This document shows, piece by piece, positions 51,568 through 60,169 of a stretch of DNA of 64,000 nt. Source of the stretch: Lachnospiraceae bacterium oral taxon 500 (GTDB lineage: Bacteria > Bacillota > Clostridia > Lachnospirales > Vallitaleaceae); the NCBI GenBank assembly GCA_002999035.1, contig CP027241.1:2173001-2237000 (forward strand), given 5' to 3'. The notes under the pieces were generated by a model. That model made no database searches. It saw only the letters and a program-made list of their open reading frames with translations, and was not told the DNA's origin. Made by a program: the position numbers and the translations under genes. Each line of letters begins with the position of its first letter. Within the stretch, counting starts at the first letter, position 1.

Positions 51568-52162
51568 ACTGCTTCCGGTAATTTTGGTCGGCTATTTGGC
51601 CGGCTGTTTTCAGACGGCGTATATTGTGGGCAAAATCAACCGGCATATTGATATCCGCCAGTATGGCTCGGGCAATGCCGGCACCACCAACGCGCTGCGG
51701 GTGATGGGCTTAAAACTGGGGCTTTTGACCTTTGCCGGAGATTTTTTGAAATCTTTTTTGACAGTTACAATCGTTTTACTTTTAACAAAAGATTCGTTGT
51801 CAGCGATTGCTGCCGGCTTTGGCGTAATTCTCGGTCATGACTTCCCGGTGTTTTTAAACTTTCGGGGCGGCAAAGGAATTGCGTCCACGATTGGGCTTGC
51901 GTTTGCGCTGGATTATCGGCTGGGTCTGCTTTGTCTGGTGATTATGATTGTGGTAATTGCCGTCAGCCGCTATGTGTCTCTGGCCTCGCTCCTTTTGTGC
52001 ATCAGCCTGCCGTTTGGCTTTCTTTTTTGGCAAAAGCCGTCCGGCATGGAAATGTGCTTTGCCTTATGGATTGCTTTACTGGGGATTTATCAGCATCGGG
52101 CAAATGTGAAGCGCCTGCTGAGCGGCTCGGAAAACAAGATCAGCTTTGGCGGGAAAAAATAA
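51560..52162 (+). CDS. plsY: glycerol-3-phosphate acyltransferase PlsY
   Basis: 200 residues, polytopic membrane protein with the PlsY motifs GSGNAGTTNALRVMG, GHDFPVFLNFRGGKGIAST and about five helices. It transfers acyl groups from acyl-phosphate to glycerol-3-phosphate, the first step in phospholipid synthesis. The der-plsY order is common in Firmicutes. AAAGGAAG before the start lies within the end of der. Confidence 0.94.
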   Translation: MIKLLPVILVGYLAGCFQTAYIVGKINRHIDIRQYGSGNAGTTNALRVMGLKLGLLTFAGDFLKSFLTVTIVLLLTKDSLSAIAAGFGVILGHDFPVFLNFRGGKGIASTIGLAFALDYRLGLLCLVIMIVVIAVSRYVSLASLLLCISLPFGFLFWQKPSGMEMCFALWIALLGIYQHRANVKRLLSGSENKISFGGKK

Positions 52163-52202
52163 GTTTGACTGAAGGGTCTATACAACCCGGAAAGGAAAAG
52201 AA

Positions 52203-52661
52203 ATGAAAGAAAAAATCTATACGAAAGTATGGGGCGATACCGTATTTTTGCCGGAACTGTTATGTGCGGCGGCAATTGGCATCGGGGTAACAATGGGCTT
52301 TTACGGCGGCATATCTTATTTGCTGACCAAGCTGACAAGCCTGTCTGCCGGTGTGATCGGCGGTTATGCCTTAATGGGCGGAATTGCCGGCTGTTTTCTC
52401 AGCGGTATCATCACCGGACGGAGTTTTAAGCCGAAACGGATCGTGATTGAGGGAACCGAGGAAATAGAACTGGAAAAAGTTTTAACAGATGCCGGTACCT
52501 CGCTTGCAGCGGAAACCGAACTTTTAGCCAGAGCAGATAAGGAAACGCTGCAAGAGATGGAAGCCTTAAAGCTTTATGGCTTGCTTCGGCTGATTCCTGA
52601 AGATTCTCCTAATTATAAACCGCAGTATAGAGGAGAAGAGGAAGGGAGGAGCCGGAAATGA
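52203..52661 (+). CDS. small membrane protein, partner of the TctA-like permease
   Basis: 152 residues with two hydrophobic segments (about 17-40 and 47-70), Gly-rich, and a charged cytoplasmic tail (about 75-152). Not a clear TctB: TctB has four helices. Its stop overlaps the start of the TctA-like gene (ATGA at 52658), so the two are translationally linked. It may take the place of TctB. Function inferred from position only. Confidence 0.5.
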   Translation: MKEKIYTKVWGDTVFLPELLCAAAIGIGVTMGFYGGISYLLTKLTSLSAGVIGGYALMGGIAGCFLSGIITGRSFKPKRIVIEGTEEIELEKVLTDAGTSLAAETELLARADKETLQEMEALKLYGLLRLIPEDSPNYKPQYRGEEEGRSRK

Positions 52662-54013
52662 TAAGTGCAGAATTGATTTTACAGGCTTTTTTATTTTCTT
52701 TATTGGGCGGTATTTTATTTTCGGTAATCGGTGTGATTCCGGGAACGGACGAAACAGCAACGATGGCGCCGCTGACCTTGATTTTGGTGCTTTTGGGCGT
52801 TTCACCGGTGGTTATATTTGCTTGGTTTATCGGCATTACGGTGGCGATGCAGATCACGCACACGATTCCAACGGCTATGACCGCTCTGCCGGGCAGTACG
52901 ATGGCGGTGCCAATGATTCAATACTGCCGGACGGCAAAAGCATTGGGCGTACCGCATATCATTATGCGGAAAATGGCGGCCGCTTCCCTGATCGGCTCCT
53001 TGGTGGCTGTGCCGGTGTCAATCGGTTTTGCCATGCTGTTAGCGCCTCTGGGCGAACTGATCAAACCCTATATCGGGCTGATTTTTACTTTAGGGGCGAT
53101 TTTTATTGCCTATATGTCGAAAGCCAAGTGGGGAGCGATTCTGGGGCTGGTGCCGTTTTCTTTCCTGATTCAGGGGATTCAGAGGCTGGCACAGGAGGGA
53201 GTCGGCAAAAACTTATTTATTTCCATCTTTATGGGAATTACCATCGGGCCGATGATTGCCGAGATTTTTAATGTTTTTGTGCCGGAGATCCGAAAATCAC
53301 AGGAAACCGGAGAATTATCCAAAGTGTACTTGGCACCGGAACCGGACCGAAAAATGGGATTTTTCCCCAATCCTTTCCGCCAGTTTTCCGGTGGCCAAAG
53401 GAATAAAATCCTGACGGCTTCCGCTATCTCCGCCTGTACCTTTACCTTTTCACCGGTCGGAATGACTGTGCTCTTAGGTGAGCTCCTAGCCGGGAAAAAA
53501 GAAATTTATCAAAAAACCATGCTGACGGCCGGAATTCAGGATGCAGTGACCAATGCCACATATATCGGCGAATTGATTATTCCGCTTTTGGCCTTTGGCC
53601 TGCCGCTTTCGCCGGTAGCTTTGGGGCCGGCGGCTCCGCTTTTTAACGCACCGCCGGTTTTTACGACGGATCCGGTGATGAATCTGCACAATTTTTTAAG
53701 CTGGTCGGATTATTTGGTTTATGGCATCATTGGCATTATCGGCGGCGCCGCTTTTGCCTATCCGCTGGCCATGACCAAAGCCAGAAGCTGGACGGAAAAA
53801 ATGCTGCGCTATGTCAGCCATGAAGCCTTGATCGGTTCTTTTCTGGGACTGGTGTTTATGCTGGCCTTTTACGAAGCGGGCGTTTTGGGAATTGCCATTA
53901 CTTTGTCGGTGGCACTGTTCAGCGGCATTTTAAACAACCGCTTCGGGATGCATACCGGTGTGTTGTTTATGGGCTTTTATGCTTCCGGGTTTATTACCGG
54001 ACTATTTTTATAG
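52658..54013 (+). CDS. TctA-family permease
   Basis: 451 residues with about ten transmembrane helices in the TctA pattern: GGILFSVIGVIPGTDETATMAPL in the first half, ITVAMQITHTIPTAMTALPGSTMAVPMI, and GELLAGKKEIYQKTMLTAGIQDAVTNATYIGELIIPLLAFGLPLSPVALGPAAPLF in the second half. TctA proteins form tripartite carboxylate transporters with TctB and a periplasmic TctC; no TctC is in view. The cargo cannot be read. It ends an operon that begins upstream with the small partner. Confidence 0.8.
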   Translation: MISAELILQAFLFSLLGGILFSVIGVIPGTDETATMAPLTLILVLLGVSPVVIFAWFIGITVAMQITHTIPTAMTALPGSTMAVPMIQYCRTAKALGVPHIIMRKMAAASLIGSLVAVPVSIGFAMLLAPLGELIKPYIGLIFTLGAIFIAYMSKAKWGAILGLVPFSFLIQGIQRLAQEGVGKNLFISIFMGITIGPMIAEIFNVFVPEIRKSQETGELSKVYLAPEPDRKMGFFPNPFRQFSGGQRNKILTASAISACTFTFSPVGMTVLLGELLAGKKEIYQKTMLTAGIQDAVTNATYIGELIIPLLAFGLPLSPVALGPAAPLFNAPPVFTTDPVMNLHNFLSWSDYLVYGIIGIIGGAAFAYPLAMTKARSWTEKMLRYVSHEALIGSFLGLVFMLAFYEAGVLGIAITLSVALFSGILNNRFGMHTGVLFMGFYASGFITGLFL

Positions 54014-54064
54014 CTAAGGAGCGGGGAAGATTTCCCCTGCGTCAGGAGAACATATTTTTTTCTC

Positions 54065-54092
54065 TTGACAAACACCAAAAATCATGTATACT
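54065..54092 (+). promoter_or_regulatory. promoter of the TrpX-like transporter operon
   Basis: TTGACA (54065-54070) and TATACT (54087-54092) with a 16-base spacer. The start near 54099 gives a leader of about 275 nt up to the terminator. Confidence 0.75.
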
Positions 54093-54193
54093 AATGCCAA
54101 TGCCTTGATTTTTAATTTATAGGCTAATATAGCTAAAAACAACAGGCACTCAAATGAGATTGTCAAAGCCGCTTTTGCAGAAAGGAGTTAAGA

Positions 54194-54265
54194 ATGATTC
54201 TGTATCAGACACAGGTTAATGCAACAAAATACTGGCAAAGCACTGGATACAGGTTGTATTCTTAA
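54194..54265 (+). CDS. 23-residue leader peptide with Tyr/Trp codons
   Basis: ATG...TAA with AAAGGAG 8 bases upstream. The peptide contains four Tyr and one Trp among 23 residues, with an adjacent Tyr-Trp pair. It precedes a set of mutually exclusive hairpins and a terminator in front of a transporter of the tryptophan/tyrosine type. The gga-tac-agg codons of the peptide lie inside the sequence GATACAG, which can pair with CTGTATC at 54307-54313. That is the pattern of leader-peptide attenuation; it is inferred from sequence only. Confidence 0.55.
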   Translation: MILYQTQVNATKYWQSTGYRLYS

Positions 54266-54372
54266 TGTGCTTTGATTTTTGTGCATAGATACGGCCGGTG
54301 AAGGAACTGTATCTATGTGGAAAAGCCTTACTCAGATTATCTTGCCACATAGAAAAAACTATGTGGCTTTTT
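54236..54372 (+). promoter_or_regulatory. attenuator with competing hairpins and terminator
   Basis: Pairs visible: CAAAGCAC (54236-54243) with GTGCTTTG (54267-54274); CATAGATAC (54284-54292) with GTATCTATG (54309-54317); CTATGTGG (54313-54320) with CCACATAG (54345-54352), an antiterminator; and GCCACATAG (54344-54352) with CTATGTGGC (54359-54367), a terminator followed by TTTTTG. The last three are mutually exclusive in the order 1:2, 2:3, 3:4. The element could be controlled by translation of the leader peptide or by a ligand. No T-box consensus is present. Confidence 0.7.
54344..54372 (+). terminator. intrinsic terminator of the attenuator
   Basis: GCCACATAG (54344-54352) and CTATGTGGC (54359-54367) form a perfect 9-bp stem around AAAAAA, followed by TTTTTG. 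Confidence 0.85.
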
Positions 54373-54414
54373 GTTTGCCTAAAATGAAGCTGTTAAAAAG
54401 GAGATTTAATTGAA

Positions 54415-55458
54415 ATGAAAAAGAAAATTTTATTGACAATTCTGTGTCTAATCCTTGTCGCTGTTGTCGGGGCTTGTGGCACTAAGAGCAGTAAGCTGGC
54501 GGAAAATACGGCAGATTCCAATCAGGAAAAACCGATTCCCAGGGAAGAAAGTGCAATCATCAAAATTGGTGTTTTGCAGCTTTTAAGTCACCCGGCGCTT
54601 GATGAAATCTATCGAGGACTGACCGAGGAACTTGCCCGCTCCGGTTATACCGAAGACGGAAAAAACGGGAAAAAGATTGAGCTTGACCTGCAAAATGCAC
54701 AGGGCGATCAAAGCAACTTAATTACCATGGCAGAAAAAATGGTGGCGGAAAAAAATAATATTTTAGTCGGCATTACCACACTGGCAACGCTGTCTTTAGC
54801 TAAGGCAACAAAAGAGATTCCGATTGTGATGGCAGGGATCACTTATCCGGTAGAGGCGGGGCTGATTAAGGACGAAAAACAGCCGGACACCAATGTAACC
54901 GGCGTCAGCGACCGGACACCGATTAAACGGCAATTGGAGATTATGAAAGAAATCTTGCCGGATTTGAAAAAAATGGGTGTGCTTTACACTTCCGGTGAAG
55001 ATAACTCAGCAAAACAAATAGAGGACGTGAAAGCAGCGGCGGCAGAACTCGGCATTGATTTAAAAATCACGTCCGTTGCCGGCACCAATGATGTCCAGCA
55101 GGCAGCAGAAAGCGTAGCAGCACAGGTTCAGGCGATTTTTGTGCCGATTGATAACACGATTGCCAGCACCATGCCAACGGTGGTAAAAGCGGCCGACGAG
55201 TACCATATCGGCGTATTTCCTTCGGCGGATACGATGGTTGCAGACGGCGGCGTTTTGGGGCTGGGAGTTGATCAGTATATGCTGGGAGTTAAGGCGGCGC
55301 AAACGGTGATAGCGGTATTAGACGGTGCTGATCCTGCCAAAACACCGATTGTACTGGCAAATGACGGCATTATTTATTTAAATGAAAAGAAGGCAGAGGA
55401 GCTGGGAATTGTCATTCCGGAAACGATTCGGAAAGAGGCAAAAATCGTAGGAAAATAA
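54415..55458 (+). CDS. ABC transporter substrate-binding lipoprotein (TrpX-like)
   Basis: 347 residues. Lipoprotein signal peptide with Cys at about residue 21 (VVGAC), then the ABC_sub_bind fold (IIKIGVLQLLSHPALDEIYRGLTEEL, GVLYTSGEDNSAKQIEDVKAAA, and AIFVPIDNTIAST). Members with permease and ATPase genes of this type include the streptococcal tryptophan importer TrpXYZ and tyrosine importers. A Tyr/Trp-containing leader peptide upstream agrees with an aromatic amino acid as cargo. The permease and ATPase genes follow. Confidence 0.82.
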   Translation: MKKKILLTILCLILVAVVGACGTKSSKLAENTADSNQEKPIPREESAIIKIGVLQLLSHPALDEIYRGLTEELARSGYTEDGKNGKKIELDLQNAQGDQSNLITMAEKMVAEKNNILVGITTLATLSLAKATKEIPIVMAGITYPVEAGLIKDEKQPDTNVTGVSDRTPIKRQLEIMKEILPDLKKMGVLYTSGEDNSAKQIEDVKAAAAELGIDLKITSVAGTNDVQQAAESVAAQVQAIFVPIDNTIASTMPTVVKAADEYHIGVFPSADTMVADGGVLGLGVDQYMLGVKAAQTVIAVLDGADPAKTPIVLANDGIIYLNEKKAEELGIVIPETIRKEAKIVGK

Positions 55459-55470
55459 AGGGAGGCGGCT

Positions 55471-56355
55471 GTGAACTTAGTAATTTCAGCAATTGCCCAA
55501 GGCTTTTTGTGGAGCATTGTGTCTTTGGGTCTATTTATCAGTTTTCGGATTTTAAACGTGGCGGACATGACCACAGAGGGGAGTTATCCTTTAGGAGCGG
55601 CGGTTTGCGTTATCCTGATTTACAATGGATTTAATCCTGTTCTTGCCATGGCGGCGGCAGTAATTGCCGGAATGTTAGCGGGAGCAATCACCGGTTTTTT
55701 TATCACGGTTTGCCGGATTCCCAGTCTTTTAGCCGGAATTTTAGCAATGACCGGACTACTGTCGATTAACTTACGAATTATGCAGCGGGCAAATCTCAGT
55801 CTTTTAAATCAGGACACGATTTTTGACTGGATAAACCGGCTGCCGATCTCTAAGTACGCCGGTATGATTGCGATTGGCCTACTGGCGGTCATAATCCTCA
55901 TTCTGTTTATTCGCTGGTTCTTTTTAACAGAAATAGGGCAGGCGCTGATTGCCACCGGCGATAATCCCAAAATGGCGGCGTCCATGGGCATTTCAACCGA
56001 GCGAATGACAGTTTTGGGCCTGGTTTTGGCGAATGGTATGATTGCTTTAGCCGGTGCGATTCTGGCACAAAATAACGGCTATGCCGATGTCAATTCCGGA
56101 CAGGGCGTTATTGTTATCGGCTTGGTAGCGATTATTATTGGGGAAGTTATTTTCAGTCGTGCCACCTTTTTTCAGCGCCTGGGCTATACAGTGCTGGGGG
56201 CGGTTATTTACCGGCTGCTGCTGCTTTTGGTCTTAAAACTGGACTTTATCAGTGCCAATGACTTTAAGCTGCTTTCAGCGGCTTTGATTGCCGGACTGTT
56301 GGCTTTGCCCAAAATCAAGGCAGCACTGGGTGCCAAAAGTAAACTGCTTGGGTAA
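55471..56355 (+). CDS. ABC transporter permease of the TrpX-like system
   Basis: 294 residues, about eight hydrophobic segments, in the BPD_transp_2 class used by branched-chain and similar importers (FRILNVADMTTEGSYPLGAAV, GQALIATGDNPKMAASMGISTERMTVLGLVLANGMIAL). The start is GTG 55471 after GGGAGG. It sits between the binding protein and ATPase genes. Confidence 0.85.
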   Translation: MNLVISAIAQGFLWSIVSLGLFISFRILNVADMTTEGSYPLGAAVCVILIYNGFNPVLAMAAAVIAGMLAGAITGFFITVCRIPSLLAGILAMTGLLSINLRIMQRANLSLLNQDTIFDWINRLPISKYAGMIAIGLLAVIILILFIRWFFLTEIGQALIATGDNPKMAASMGISTERMTVLGLVLANGMIALAGAILAQNNGYADVNSGQGVIVIGLVAIIIGEVIFSRATFFQRLGYTVLGAVIYRLLLLLVLKLDFISANDFKLLSAALIAGLLALPKIKAALGAKSKLLG

Positions 56356-56421
56356 ACCAATCTATTTGACTAAATCAATGTCTGCCGGTAGGAAAGACAG
56401 TCTTAGAATGGAGAACAGAAT

Positions 56422-57321
56422 ATGTTAAATGCAGAAGATAGAAGAAACAGCGAAAACAGAAAAAATAGAGAAAATGGCAATCAGCCGGATAGCAAAGCCA
56501 CCGCAGCCTTGCCGGAAAAAGGCGGGCAAGATCTGCACCGGCAGCCGGAAGAGCCGCTGATTGAATTGAGACATATCAGCAAGAGCTTTCGTGCCGGCAC
56601 AGAAGAAACCCACCATGCTTTAAAAAACATCAATTTGTCTATTTATGCCGGTGATTTTATTACGATTGTCGGCGGCAATGGAGCCGGTAAATCAACCCTG
56701 CTTAGTATTATTGCCGGCAGTCTTGCCGCTGACAGCGGCGAAGTTCGGATACAGGGAAAAAATGTAACCGATACCCACGAACATGAACGGGCACAATATA
56801 TTAGCCGGGTTTTTCAAAATCCGTTAGACGGAACGGTGCCACGAATGACAATTGCCGAAAATATGGCGTTGGCACTTCGGCGCGGCAAACGGCGGGGACT
56901 GGCAATGGGCAGTAAAAGGACCGAGCAGGGAGTATTTCGGGAAAGCCTGGCAGCGTTAAAGCTGGGCCTGGAGGATCGTCTAAACACGGAAATCGGTTTG
57001 CTTTCCGGTGGGCAAAGACAGGCGGTGTCGCTTTTGATGGCAACAATGAAAGAACCGCTGTTGCTGTTGCTGGACGAGCATACGGCGGCGCTGGATCCGA
57101 ATACGCAAAAAAAGATCATGAACCTGACCGAAGAAAAAATCAAGGAAAAAAGTCTGACAGCTTTTATGATCACCCATAATCTAAAGGACGCCATTCAGTA
57201 CGGTAATCGCTTGCTGCTAATGCATCAGGGAGAAATTCACTCTGAGTTTGCCTTGGCGGAAAAAGAAAAACTGACGGCAAATCAGCTCTATCAGATGATG
57301 AATGAACTTTCAGCAAATTAG
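56422..57321 (+). CDS. ABC transporter ATPase of the TrpX-like system
   Basis: 299 residues. Walker A GGNGAGKST, signature LLSGGQRQAVSLLMA, Walker B LLLLLDEHTAALD and an H-loop in MITHNLKDA. A polar N-terminal extension of about 45 residues (Asn/Arg-rich) precedes the nucleotide-binding domain, which starts at LIELRHISKSF. It energises uptake through the preceding permease. The gap of 66 bases from the permease gene is somewhat large but no terminator is seen. Confidence 0.9.
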   Translation: MLNAEDRRNSENRKNRENGNQPDSKATAALPEKGGQDLHRQPEEPLIELRHISKSFRAGTEETHHALKNINLSIYAGDFITIVGGNGAGKSTLLSIIAGSLAADSGEVRIQGKNVTDTHEHERAQYISRVFQNPLDGTVPRMTIAENMALALRRGKRRGLAMGSKRTEQGVFRESLAALKLGLEDRLNTEIGLLSGGQRQAVSLLMATMKEPLLLLLDEHTAALDPNTQKKIMNLTEEKIKEKSLTAFMITHNLKDAIQYGNRLLLMHQGEIHSEFALAEKEKLTANQLYQMMNELSAN

Positions 57322-57393
57322 TTTGACGGACGGTTTCTAAAGGATCCCATTTTAATTTGTAATGAATTTTTAATATAGTTTATAGATAAATTA

Positions 57394-57402
57394 TGCTATA
57401 AT
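57394..57402 (+). promoter_or_regulatory. extended -10 promoter before smpB
   Basis: TGCTATAAT matches an extended -10 (TGN-TATAAT). No good -35 is 17 bases upstream, as is usual for this class. About 80 bases separate it from the smpB start. Confidence 0.5.
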
Positions 57403-57482
57403 GAATCGTGTTAAGCTAAAAGGTATAGCTTTGCCCTGCGTGCGGGCAGTATTTTACCACAAAAGACAGAAAGCGAAGGAAA

Positions 57483-57938
57483 ATGAGCGATTATAAGCTT
57501 CTGGCCCAAAACAAGAAGGCCTATCACGATTATTTTATTGAAAAAAATTATGAAGCCGGAATTGAACTGGTCGGGACGGAAGTAAAATCCATTCGTATGG
57601 GTAAGGCATCAATCAAAGAAAGCTACATCAAGATTATAAACGGTGAGATCTTTGTAGTCGGGATGCATATTACGCCGTATGAAAAAGGAAATATTTTCAA
57701 TAAGGATCCTTTGCGTACGCGCAAGCTGTTGCTGCACCGGAAAGAAATCAATGCTTTAGCCGGAGCGACAGCAGCAGACGGATATACAATCATGCCGCTG
57801 AAAATTTACTTAAAAGAAGGCCTGATTAAAATGGAAATCGGCCTAGCCAAGGGAAAAAAGCTGTACGACAAACGAGAGGCTTTGAAAAAGAAAGAGATCA
57901 GCCGGACTGCCGAACGAACCTTTAAGGTTAAACTTTAG
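57483..57938 (+). CDS. smpB: SsrA-binding protein SmpB
   Basis: 151 residues with the SmpB core: [51 protein letters not shown], and the C-terminal [22 protein letters not shown] tail that enters the ribosomal mRNA channel. It delivers tmRNA to stalled ribosomes. The tmRNA gene ssrA starts 3 bases after its stop, a common pairing. Confidence 0.96.
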   Translation: MSDYKLLAQNKKAYHDYFIEKNYEAGIELVGTEVKSIRMGKASIKESYIKIINGEIFVVGMHITPYEKGNIFNKDPLRTRKLLLHRKEINALAGATAADGYTIMPLKIYLKEGLIKMEIGLAKGKKLYDKREALKKKEISRTAERTFKVKL

Positions 57939-57941
57939 TAC

Positions 57942-58285
57942 GGGGGTGTCTTGGATTCGACAGGGTTTTTGCAGTTAAAGAAGCCATTCGTAGTTCGGGG
58001 CTACGTTAAAACTCGAAACTTAAAATTAAACGCTGAAGATAATTTAGCATTTGCAGCCTAATTAGGCGGCTGTCCGTCCTGTTCGCTCACTGACAGGGGC
58101 ACGGGCATCAGATTGGTGAGGCACTTCGCATCGAAAGCTTTGACGATGAGGAAGAAATATGAAGCTACTAAAACCGGCAGTCTGTCTTTGGACGGTCGGC
58201 AGAGGGAATGAAAAAGCAAAGACTGTAATGGGAGACGCTTTAATGAATAGGATTTTGGACAGGGGTTCGATTCCCCTCACCTCCA
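57942..58285 (+). ncRNA. ssrA: transfer-messenger RNA
   Basis: The 5' GGGGGTG (57942-57948) pairs with CACCTCC (58278-58284), and GGGGTTCGATTCCCC is the T-arm. The tag frame ends at 58059-58061 and encodes AEDNLAFAA, close to other clostridial tags, with the stop followed by a stem. Length about 344 nt. CCA is not encoded completely. It rescues stalled ribosomes with SmpB. Confidence 0.95.
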
Positions 58286-58332
58286 TTCAATTCGGCAATC
58301 AAGGTATGAAAAGGGTACGAAAGGAGAATGTG

Positions 58333-58878
58333 ATGAAATTAAAAAGCTTAAAAAGAGCATTGCTGTTTGGTGCCGCAGTGGGAGCAGGAACATACGCATA
58401 TAAAAAATACGAGGAACTGAAGGTTTTTTATAATGAAGTAATCACCGGCAACAGTAAGACTTTGTATTATAACGCGGATTTTGAAGATGATTCGGTAGCG
58501 GCGCTGGGTGCAGCAGTTAAACTGAACTTCCTGGGCGTTCATCCGGAAAGCCCGTCGGTTTATTTGAATGTTTTTGCGCTGGCCAGTGCGGTCAGTATTT
58601 TGGTACCGGATGAGTGCCGGGTGATTTTGGACGGTAATAATACCGCCAGCAGCGTTTCGGTATCAGAACCCGATAATGAGGAAACGGAAAAGGAATTTAC
58701 TTTATATATTGATTATAAAGCAACTGCTTCCTCTATCCGGATTGTTTATGAAAGTGCTCTGAAAAATGAAGATAGTTGCGGCTGCTGTTGCTGCTCGCAT
58801 GAGGAAGCGGACGAAACCGCGGAATGTGATTGTGACTGCGTGGAAAATAAAAAGGAAGAAGAGGCCGCTGAAAAATAA
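58333..58878 (+). CDS. hypothetical protein with Cys-rich C-terminus
   Basis: 181 residues. An N-terminal hydrophobic segment (about 9-22, LLFGAAVGAGTYAY) is followed by a mixed region with beta strands (residues about 40-135) and an acidic, Cys-rich tail (CGCCCCSHEEADETAECDCDC). The frame reaches back to 58159 through the tmRNA, but AAGGAG at 58321-58326 places the start at ATG 58333. The tail may bind metal. Not recognised. The next gene begins 16 bases later. Confidence 0.6.
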   Translation: MKLKSLKRALLFGAAVGAGTYAYKKYEELKVFYNEVITGNSKTLYYNADFEDDSVAALGAAVKLNFLGVHPESPSVYLNVFALASAVSILVPDECRVILDGNNTASSVSVSEPDNEETEKEFTLYIDYKATASSIRIVYESALKNEDSCGCCCCSHEEADETAECDCDCVENKKEEEAAEK

Positions 58879-58894
58879 GCGAAGGCTCGACGTT

Positions 58895-59743
58895 ATGAAA
58901 TTATTAGATAAATTGGAAAGAAAAATTGGCTGGCTGACGATTCCCAACCTGATGATTTACATCCTGACCGGAAATGTACTCGTTTATGTCATGCAAATGG
59001 TTTTTTCGTTGAACCTGACCGGGATGCTGGCCTTTAACCGGGAAGCGATTTTAGCCGGACAGGTATGGCGGATTATCAGCTTTATTTTTATCCCCCCGGC
59101 GGAGTTTTCCGGCAGTATAATGAGTACTTTCATCGCGGCGCTGGTGATTTTCTTTTATTACAGCATTGGCCGGCAGCTGGAGTACGCCATGGGTTCCTTT
59201 GCTTTTACCATGTATTATCTGCTCGGCATGCTGGGTGTAATTTTGGCAGGCAGCATTTTCGGCGGCAATATCAGCGGCATTTATTTAAATTCTTCGCTGT
59301 TTTTTGCTTATGCGGTTTACTTCCCGGATGAAATGATTTTATTTATGTTTTTTATTCCGATTAAGATTAAATATATTGCTTATTTCAGCGGCGCCATGCT
59401 GGCAATTTTGTTTGTACTGACTTCCTTAACCGGTAAAATTTTAATCATCACCGGCCTGATTAATTTTTTGATCTTTTTCGGCAAAAGTTTATTTTCTAGA
59501 CGTGCCACCCATATCAGCAGCCGGCAGCGGAGAAAGTGGAAAGTAATACAGGGCGGCCGAAATCCCTATCAAACCGGAACGGCGTCACGGTCAGCGGCCA
59601 AGCATTGCTGCGAAGTCTGCGGCCGGACAGAGTTATCTTCTCCTGAGCTGGAGTTCCGATATTGCTCGGCTTGTGAAGGTTATCACGAATACTGCATGGA
59701 GCATTTGCATCAGCATACCCATAAAAAATCGGGAGAAGCATAG
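58895..59743 (+). CDS. rhomboid-like membrane protein with C-terminal zinc ribbon
   Basis: 282 residues with five or six hydrophobic segments. The N-terminal part resembles rhomboids (LAGQVWRIISFIFIPP, then YYSIGRQLEYAMGSFAFTMYYLLGMLG). The catalytic GxSG serine and the late histidine are not visible (the matching loop reads YLNSSLFFAYAVYFPD), so it may be an inactive relative. The C-terminus carries CCEVCGRTELSSPELEFRYCSACEGYHEYC with histidines, a zinc-ribbon pattern. The start is ATG 58895; 58766 is in frame but lies in the preceding gene. Confidence 0.6.
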   Translation: MKLLDKLERKIGWLTIPNLMIYILTGNVLVYVMQMVFSLNLTGMLAFNREAILAGQVWRIISFIFIPPAEFSGSIMSTFIAALVIFFYYSIGRQLEYAMGSFAFTMYYLLGMLGVILAGSIFGGNISGIYLNSSLFFAYAVYFPDEMILFMFFIPIKIKYIAYFSGAMLAILFVLTSLTGKILIITGLINFLIFFGKSLFSRRATHISSRQRRKWKVIQGGRNPYQTGTASRSAAKHCCEVCGRTELSSPELEFRYCSACEGYHEYCMEHLHQHTHKKSGEA

Positions 59744-59774
59744 ACAAAACTTAGATGACAAGCCTTTTTTCTAT

Positions 59775-59824
59775 AAGACTTTGCCTTTTGACTCGAACAG
59801 TCGGCCGGGCAAAGTCTTTTTTTA
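59775..59824 (+). terminator. terminator after the rhomboid-like gene
   Basis: AAGACTTTGCC (59775-59785) and GGCAAAGTCTT (59808-59818) pair, with GACT/AGTC inside, followed by T7. Confidence 0.8.
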
Positions 59825-59991
59825 TAGATAGAGCAGCAATAAGTTATTTTCTTAACGAAAAGAAAGGGAAAAGCTTTAAAAATCTACCAAAAGTAAGGGA
59901 TTTCTTTTTGTGTATTCTGTATACACATCTTTGCTTTTAAATATTCTATAAACATTAATCCACGTCCCGATAATCAAAAAAATAACAATCA

Positions 59992-60020
59992 TTGATTTTT
60001 TATTAAAATTTGTTTATATT
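59992..60020 (+). promoter_or_regulatory. promoter of the rnf operon
   Basis: TTGATT (59992-59997) and TATATT (60015-60020) are 17 bases apart, about 140 bases before rnfC. Confidence 0.55.
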
Positions 60021-60169
60021 ATAAGGGGTTAGGCTGAATTATAAGTGATAAATTGGGGACAGAATATCGGATCGGGTGGTTTCGATCTTGTTTTGGAATG
60101 CCTGATTTACGCATCAGCCGCGGCGAAAATCCGAAAGAGCAGCAAGCAGGTTAAGGAGGCGAATAGAGA

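Larger units (their letters stand above)
54014..54414. other. 401-base leader region of the TrpX-like transporter
   Basis: It holds a promoter, a leader peptide and an attenuator, listed separately. The first 50 bases after the TctA stop include a weak GGGGAA/TTCCCC hairpin that may end the upstream transcript. Confidence 0.6.
59744..60169. other. gene-free region before the rnf operon
   Basis: Contains the terminator at 59775-59824 and the promoter at 59992-60020. The 140-nt leader of rnfC (about 60027-60169) includes CTGATTTACGCATCAG-type short hairpins, but I recognise no riboswitch. Confidence 0.5.

Noticed and set aside
54099-54414. T-box riboswitch before the TrpX-like gene
   Set aside because: The T-box antiterminator sequence and the stem I motifs are not present; the competing hairpins and leader peptide explain the region better.
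58159-58332. N-terminal extension of the Cys-rich protein's frame
   Set aside because: The frame runs through the tmRNA gene; the AAGGAG at 58321-58326 fits the ATG at 58333.
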